Source of the DNA: Borrelia puertoricensis | GTDB lineage: Bacteria > Spirochaetota > Spirochaetia > Borreliales > Borreliaceae | Length of the DNA stretch: 27,593 bases | Assembly (NCBI RefSeq): GCF_023035875.1 | Contig: NZ_CP075382.1 | Coordinates: 1-27,593 of the forward strand | Direction: 5' to 3' | Shown: positions 23,630 to 27,593 of the stretch, in pieces | Position numbering within the stretch: the stretch's first letter is position 1 | Layout: each line of letters begins with the position of its first letter | Notes under the pieces: generated by a model | Databases searched by the model: none | Told to the model about the DNA's origin: nothing | The model's input: only the letters and a program-made list of their open reading frames with translations | Program-made: the position numbers and the translations under genes

Positions 23630-24050
23630 ATACGCCTCTAATAACTAAAGATGAAAGTTAAGAAATGGGGATTTAAAAAAGAAAGATTTAAGAGAATAAG
23701 GTAACAAAAATTCTAGATAAAGATGTGTAATAGAAAATAAATTAAACTCGTTATAAAAATGGTAAGAGTAACTATAAAAGTAAACTTTAAGTTAACAGAG
23801 ATAGAGAATTTAAATTTTGTACTAAGTAATCCATCATTGCAAAGTTGAAAGGTACTAAAGCGACAGATAAAGTAAACAGAAAGTAAAATTATAAGTATTT
23901 GTTAATAACAATGGAAAGAATGCTAGTTATATTCCCTAAATTCTCAAAAAAATATCCTTTATATTTATTACAAATATGTATAAGAGCATATTTTCTATAC
24001 AATGGCGACCTTTAAAAATTGACTCTACGTGTAAGTATTTGCTAATATTT
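23630..24050. other. Long non-coding stretch after mlp, probably decayed coding DNA
   Basis: No gene of useful length is present. From 23759 a frame of 30 codons (ending NFVLSNPSLQS) stops, and an overlapping frame continues SIIAKLKGTKATDKVNRK to a stop at 23884-23886. Together they look like a broken gene fragment joined by a frameshift, of unknown origin. A possible promoter (TTGACT 24019, 18 bases, TAATAT 24043) lies at the end. The rest shows no clear structure. Confidence 0.4.
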
Positions 24051-24078
24051 TTTACACAAGTTTAGTAATTTTTATAAT
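24051..24078 (+). promoter_or_regulatory. Promoter of the tyrosine recombinase gene
   Basis: TTTACA (24051-24056) and TATAAT (24073-24078) are separated by 16 bases. The expected start near 24085 leaves a leader of only about 16 bases without an obvious ribosome-binding site. A GTTAAC palindrome (24084-24089) covers the expected start and may be an operator. Confidence 0.6.
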
Positions 24079-24100
24079 ATTTAGTTAACTTTAAAATTAC

Positions 24101-24841
24101 ATGATAGTGAATGATTTACTTAAAGAAAAAATAAAAAATTTAATTAAAGAAAATGAACTCTTAAGAGAAGAACTGTTGTTAATTACCAATCCTTCTAAAA
24201 AGCAAATTACTACTAAACCCAAAACTAGATTTTATCTTAATGACAAGACAATTAGACTCGTAAAACGCTCTATAGAGAGACTTAAAAGTCTAGACCCCAT
24301 TTCAGGATGGTTTGTACACTTACTCTCAGTTACTGGTTGTAGGGGTGTTGAGGTACAAAATATAAAACTTGACCAGATATCAAAAGAAAAAGGTAGTAAT
24401 AATGAACTACTCTATAGCCTGCGTGTTAATGTTGCAAAAAAGAGAAGAGGTGTTTGCATAAGAGAAGTTGTAATTAATAAAGATGAATTTGACGCTATTA
24501 TGAGGGCCCATAAAACTTATTTCGAAAAAAAAGGTATGGATGCAAGACGTACATATCTATTTCAAAAAAGTAAGATTAGATTTCGTGATAATAAAATTAA
24601 TATAAAAAAGATTACCGAAAAATTTAAAGAATTACTCATTAAGGGAGGATTTAAAGAAAGAAAATCTCTTCATTTATGTAGAAATATATTCATAGCTACT
24701 CTAAAATCACGTGGTTATAATGCATTCCAAATAAAAGAACTTATGAAATATTCATCTACTTCTGAGATTGATAATGTTTATGGTCTCTCAAGTGCAAGTA
24801 AAATACAGGCTTACAAAGATATCAAAACTAGCTTGAAATAA
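24101..24841 (+). CDS. Tyrosine recombinase/integrase
   Basis: This 246-residue protein has the catalytic pattern of tyrosine recombinases: TGCRGVEVQNI with Arg81, VAKKRRG with the beta-strand Lys at about 113-114, SLHLCRN with His191 and Arg194, and DNVYG with the presumed nucleophile Tyr227. The usual second His (as in LGHSS) is replaced by Tyr217 (LMKYSSTS). The N-terminal 30 residues are a charged helix and the core-binding domain is short, so it is smaller than lambda-type integrases. It could resolve plasmid multimers or integrate the prophage. It stands alone with its own promoter and ends before a bidirectional terminator. No ribosome-binding site is seen. Confidence 0.82.
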   Translation: MIVNDLLKEKIKNLIKENELLREELLLITNPSKKQITTKPKTRFYLNDKTIRLVKRSIERLKSLDPISGWFVHLLSVTGCRGVEVQNIKLDQISKEKGSNNELLYSLRVNVAKKRRGVCIREVVINKDEFDAIMRAHKTYFEKKGMDARRTYLFQKSKIRFRDNKINIKKITEKFKELLIKGGFKERKSLHLCRNIFIATLKSRGYNAFQIKELMKYSSTSEIDNVYGLSSASKIQAYKDIKTSLK

Positions 24842-24929
24842 ATTTTGCTAAATATCTATTTTTTTACAAAATATTATGTATAATAAATACAGCTTATTTA
24901 TAAAATATTTATATTAACCTTTTACCATT

Positions 24930-24962
24930 AAAAAAAAGAGACTCTCCGGTCTCTTTTTTTTT
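24930..24962. terminator. Bidirectional terminator between recombinase and early operon
   Basis: AGAGAC and GTCTCT pair around a six-base loop (TCTCCG), flanked by a run of A upstream and a run of T downstream. It can serve the recombinase gene on the plus strand and the DUF261-containing operon on the minus strand. Confidence 0.85.
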
Positions 24963-24974
24963 ATAAATAGAGAT

Positions 24975-25391
24975 TTATATTTTTCTAAACACACGTTTAG
25001 ACGTAACATTATACTCCCTTCCTCGCTCTTTAAGAGAGAGTGAATCATAAAGTACAGAAGACAAATTAGTTGCTATAAAATGATATCCTGGTGTATTTTT
25101 TATTTTAACTTCACTTATCTCAAATTCTCCATCTAAACATCTGTAAACAGGTCCCTCCCACCTCACACTTGCACTGATATCAAACCGTCTCAGTACAGCG
25201 CATGGATTTAGAATATAACAATTACTTCTCATACACCCTGACTTAACAAAGTTATGATAATTCCTATTTATATCAAGAACACTAAACTGCAACTTTTTAA
25301 AAACTGATACGTAATAATGAAGGGATAAAAAGTAACATCCCCACTGACGTACTGCTGAGACTAAATTTGGGTTATTTTGCGTTATTTTCAT
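24975..25391 (-). CDS. DUF261 protein, cysteine-hydrolase-like pattern
   Basis: This protein of 138 residues matches the Borrelia DUF261 family. I notice a papain-like layout: VRQWGCYFLSL with Cys19 after a Gln, then GYHFIA with His104, then VLYDSLS with Asp116 on a strand, followed by ERGREYNVTSKRVFR. This resembles C39/CA-clan cysteine peptidases and some phage cell-wall hydrolases. A role in cell-wall cleavage or protein processing is inference; no signal peptide is present. I start it at ATG 25391, with GAG seven bases upstream; an in-frame GTG at 25403 is less likely. It is the last gene of the exonuclease-SSB operon, just before a terminator. Confidence 0.75.
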   Translation of the reverse strand: MKITQNNPNLVSAVRQWGCYFLSLHYYVSVFKKLQFSVLDINRNYHNFVKSGCMRSNCYILNPCAVLRRFDISASVRWEGPVYRCLDGEFEISEVKIKNTPGYHFIATNLSSVLYDSLSLKERGREYNVTSKRVFRKI

Positions 25392-25461
25392 ATATAATCT
25401 CACTTACAATCTTTATTTTTTAAACTACCCACCCCTACTTCCCTTAACTTAAATATAGATA

Positions 25462-25857
25462 TTAAAAAGGAATATCTTCATAAAACTCATCTTCAAGCTT
25501 ATTCTCATTAATATCTTGTGTTTTAATTGATGAGTTTAAAACGCAAATATCATTTACCAAAATACTGTATTTACTCTTACCCTCACCTGTACGCTTATCA
25601 TTCCAACTTGAATAAGATAGGGCTCCACTAAGTACAACTTGAACCCCTCGTTTAAGTAAAGCAGCAAGACTCTCAGCTCTAGCTCCAAAAATCACACAGT
25701 CAAAAAATTGAGCCTGTCTTGTAACACAGTTATTCTTCTTTACACCTCTATTATTAGCTAGTGTAAATTTTAATATAGGAAAACTATTACTAGTATAAAT
25801 AACCTCACAGTTTCTTGTTAAACGACCAGACATACTTAACGAGTTAATATCAAACAC
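25462..25857 (-). CDS. ssb: Single-stranded DNA-binding protein
   Basis: This protein of about 131 residues is an SSB with one OB-fold: INSLSMSGRLTRNCEV at the N-terminus, FPILKFTLANNRG, FFDCVIFGARAESLAALLKRGVQVVLSGAL, and YSILVNDICVL. The C-terminus is acidic and ends EDIPF, close to the DDDIPF tip by which SSBs recruit repair proteins. The start is GTG at 25857, seven bases after AGGAG and overlapping the upstream gene by eight bases; the longer ATG frame lies inside that gene. It lies in one operon with the exonuclease and completes a recombination module with ERF. Confidence 0.88.
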   Translation of the reverse strand: MFDINSLSMSGRLTRNCEVIYTSNSFPILKFTLANNRGVKKNNCVTRQAQFFDCVIFGARAESLAALLKRGVQVVLSGALSYSSWNDKRTGEGKSKYSILVNDICVLNSSIKTQDINENKLEDEFYEDIPF

Positions 25858-26059
25858 CAGGACTCTCCTCATCATGAAGCCTACTTAAAAGTTCCATACG
25901 TCTTAAATCACAATCAAGTCTCTCAAGATTTTCTAAAAATTCTCGTCTTGCATAATAAGCTTGAACGAGATTCTTTATACTTCTCACACCAAACTTACAT
26001 AAAAATCTTAAAATCTTGTAAGTAATTACTAAAAATAAAGCTATAAACATAAATCTCAT
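25850..26059 (-). CDS. Small membrane protein between exonuclease and SSB
   Basis: This 69-residue protein has an N-terminal membrane helix (residues about 2-20, RFMFIALFLVITYKILRFL) followed by a basic amphipathic helix with many Arg (ARREFLENLERLDCDLRRME). AAGGG lies seven bases before the ATG. It overlaps the SSB gene by eight bases and starts ten bases after the exonuclease gene, so it is co-translated with them. I do not recognise it. It might tether the recombination proteins to the membrane or be an exclusion protein; there is no direct evidence. Confidence 0.7.
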   Translation of the reverse strand: MRFMFIALFLVITYKILRFLCKFGVRSIKNLVQAYYARREFLENLERLDCDLRRMELLSRLHDEESPGV

Positions 26060-26069
26060 AAAGGTACCC

Positions 26070-27410
26070 TTAAACAGCTTTTAAAATAGGTGTAGACCAT
26101 TCATTTGAATTACTACTAAAATTAGAAAGTCCATTCACTTGTGTATAACTATCACTAAACACCTTAAACCTATCTTTAATGGCTCTTTTTCTCATGTTTA
26201 ACGAGAATAAAATTCCTTCAAAATTATAATAGATATTATTACTAATTGAATAAGTCCTCATCATATCTTGAATTTTTTCTTTTACTTTTAATTTAACTAC
26301 TTTGGTAATCTCCTCAGCTTCTTTTGCTTTCTCAGCCTCAACTTTACTTATATGCTCAACCATTTTATTTAAAATAAAAATATCATTTTTTAAACCAAGC
26401 TCATTCTCAACTTCTAGATTTGTCAACTTAACAAACTTAAGAAATTCTTGTCTAAAGTCTAATTGTGCCAAGGTATTATAAAATTCACTTTTATTTAAAA
26501 ATGATTTTATTCTCTTAACTAACTCTTCATCACTTGCACTCTCAATATCATTATAGCTTCTCATATACTTAAGAGCGTTGTTAATCTCAACATTAAAAGC
26601 CACCATATAAAACATAATCTTTGCTATAAATGCATCGTCTCTTTCAATAACACAGTTTGTAGTATCTCCACCAAATAAAAAGAATAAGTTTCCTTTTTTT
26701 AATCCTGTACATAAGAGTTGCATCTGTACTTGTACGTAATACTTAAAGAAATATTTATTATCTAGAAAATTACCAATTCTATTATATTCAGAAGCACCGC
26801 ATTGTATTTGAAATGAATCGCTGCATTTTATCTCTAAAAGTTCAGCATCACCTTCCCCGTTAACAAACCAAGCATCAATTGTAGCACCAACTAAACAATC
26901 ACTCTTACCAACTTTTTTAAAGTAATTATATTTATCAATACCGTTTGAATATTTATTTTTATGTAATATATGAATATTCTTATCATAAATTTTTACAAAT
27001 TCGTCAATTATTAAATTCTCTAAAGCCTTTCCCTTTTTAATACTCAAATTATCTTCAAAAGGCATTTCCCTTCCTATAGATTTAAGAATTCTTACGATAA
27101 ACATCTCTTCTAAATAATCAGCTCCCATAAACAGACTACCAACTTCACTAGCTCCTACCCTGTGTAAAGCTCTTCTTTGCATACTAAAGTCAACCTTACT
27201 ATTAAACTTGAAATACTCATTCTTACCAATTTTTGGTAATTTACGTCCTACCTTATTTATTTTACTTAACTGTTTTTGTTTACCTTTAAGATTTTCTTGA
27301 CTTTGATATGCAAAAGATTCAAAACCCTTAAATACCATTTGCCTGTACAAATCAAATTGTTGCATCCCCACCTCTAATTTTTGTTCATTTGTTTTTGTCA
27401 TATTTGTCAT
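26070..27410 (-). CDS. YqaJ-type phage recombination exonuclease (DUF244)
   Basis: This protein of 446 residues has the YqaJ/lambda-exonuclease PD-(D/E)XK fold: RVGASEVGSLFMG (about 84-96), KKGKALENLIIDEF with Glu131, VGATIDAW with Asp179, and ELLEIKC with Glu193 and Lys195. Such nucleases resect double-strand ends 5' to 3' so that an annealing protein can pair the strands. It corresponds to the Borrelia DUF244 family. The C-terminal 150 residues are a helical extension. I start it at ATG 27410, six bases after AAAGGAG; ATG three codons later is also possible. Its promoter and leader nearly duplicate those of ERF, and both proteins begin with a similar MTKT stretch. Confidence 0.85.
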   Translation of the reverse strand: MTNMTKTNEQKLEVGMQQFDLYRQMVFKGFESFAYQSQENLKGKQKQLSKINKVGRKLPKIGKNEYFKFNSKVDFSMQRRALHRVGASEVGSLFMGADYLEEMFIVRILKSIGREMPFEDNLSIKKGKALENLIIDEFVKIYDKNIHILHKNKYSNGIDKYNYFKKVGKSDCLVGATIDAWFVNGEGDAELLEIKCSDSFQIQCGASEYNRIGNFLDNKYFFKYYVQVQMQLLCTGLKKGNLFFLFGGDTTNCVIERDDAFIAKIMFYMVAFNVEINNALKYMRSYNDIESASDEELVKRIKSFLNKSEFYNTLAQLDFRQEFLKFVKLTNLEVENELGLKNDIFILNKMVEHISKVEAEKAKEAEEITKVVKLKVKEKIQDMMRTYSISNNIYYNFEGILFSLNMRKRAIKDRFKVFSDSYTQVNGLSNFSSNSNEWSTPILKAV

Positions 27411-27445
27411 ATTAAACTCCTTTTGTTCTTCTTTATAAATAAAAT

Positions 27446-27471
27446 AATATAACAAAAATTGTTTTTGTCAA
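27446..27471 (-). promoter_or_regulatory. Promoter of the exonuclease-SSB operon
   Basis: On the minus strand TTGACA (27471-27466) is followed by TATATTAT starting at 27451; the best-spaced -10 reading is TATTAT 16 bases downstream. The block from there through the ribosome-binding site is almost the same as at the ERF gene, with a spacer shorter by two bases. Confidence 0.7.
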
Positions 27472-27487
27472 AACTTTTGATATATTT

Positions 27488-27506
27488 TTTTGTTAATCTA
27501 ACAAAA
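27488..27506. promoter_or_regulatory. Palindrome over the putative replication-gene promoter
   Basis: TTTTGTTA and TAACAAAA flank ATC. The palindrome overlaps TTGTTA (27490-27495), a possible -35 box followed after 16 bases by TATATT (27512-27517), upstream of the gene at position 1. It lies between the divergent replication and exonuclease genes and may be an operator or part of the origin. Confidence 0.4.
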
Positions 27507-27517
27507 TATTTTATATT

Positions 27518-27593
27518 TTTACTAACTAATGATTTACTTATTACTAATAATTGGGTTATTATTAACAGTAATAAGAACAAAAGGAGTTTAATA
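27518..27593 (+). promoter_or_regulatory. Leader of the replication gene and probable origin region
   Basis: The leader of the PF57/62 gene runs to the window end and, across the circle, to ATG 1. It holds a 6-base hairpin (TTATTA, loop, TAATAA; about 27557-27575) and AGAACAAAAGGAGTTTAATA at 27574-27593, the block shared with the exonuclease leader. Borrelia origins normally lie beside PF57/62, and this AT-rich divergent region is the natural candidate. Confidence 0.5.

Noticed and set aside
1..27593. CRISPR arrays, insertion sequences, tRNA or rRNA genes
   Set aside because: I saw no regularly spaced repeats with unique spacers, no transposase-like protein and no tRNA-like cloverleaf.

Overview
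The window looks like one complete circular, cp32-type plasmid prophage of a Borrelia (Borreliella) spirochaete. Evidence: the sequence is very AT-rich; it has a four-gene Borrelia plasmid-maintenance cassette (PF57/62, PF50, PF32/ParA, PF49); it has a Mlp lipoprotein, a Bdr repeat protein and the BlyA/BlyB pair; and it carries a full set of tailed-phage head and contractile-tail genes in cp32 order. The last bases (an AAAAGGAG ribosome-binding site and a short spacer) run directly into the ATG at position 1, so the circle was probably opened at the replication gene. No Erp/OspE-F, Rev or BppABC genes are seen, and bdr lies inside the late operon. This fits a relapsing-fever-group cp32 relative better than a Lyme-group cp32, but that assignment is inference.

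Layout. Positions 1-2987 (+) hold replication and partition genes. Positions 2988-3432 have no protein gene; they contain what looks like a small RNA gene (promoter at 3165, terminator ending near 3303), followed by the promoter of an ERF-type single-strand annealing protein (3433-4482). A hairpin terminator at 4487-4506 separates it from the late operon. The late operon is read on the minus strand from 23025 down to 4517: small and large terminase, Bdr, portal, DUF1357-like scaffold candidate, three DUF228 paralogues, major capsid, head-tail connectors, tail sheath, tube, chaperone candidates, tape measure, baseplate, a tail-fibre-like protein, BlyA/BlyB, and a terminal lipoprotein. A mlp gene (23192-23629) is divergent from the terminase. 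A probably degraded stretch and a tyrosine recombinase (24101-24841, +) follow. After a bidirectional terminator comes a minus-strand early operon: YqaJ-type exonuclease, small membrane protein, SSB and a DUF261 protein.

How the genes fit together. Exonuclease, ERF annealing protein and SSB make up a phage recombination module. Exonuclease and ERF sit far apart on the circle, yet their promoter and leader sequences are close copies, and the replication gene at position 1 shares the same 20-base leader. The candidate small RNA contains a 12-base stretch exactly complementary to the ribosome-binding site shared by these three genes, which suggests an RNA regulon linking plasmid replication to recombination. 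Other points of interest are two probable frameshifts in tail genes, a DUF261 protein with a cysteine-hydrolase-like Cys/His/Asp pattern in a phage with no recognisable endolysin, and a near-consensus promoter whose -10 box lies only four bases from the portal ATG.
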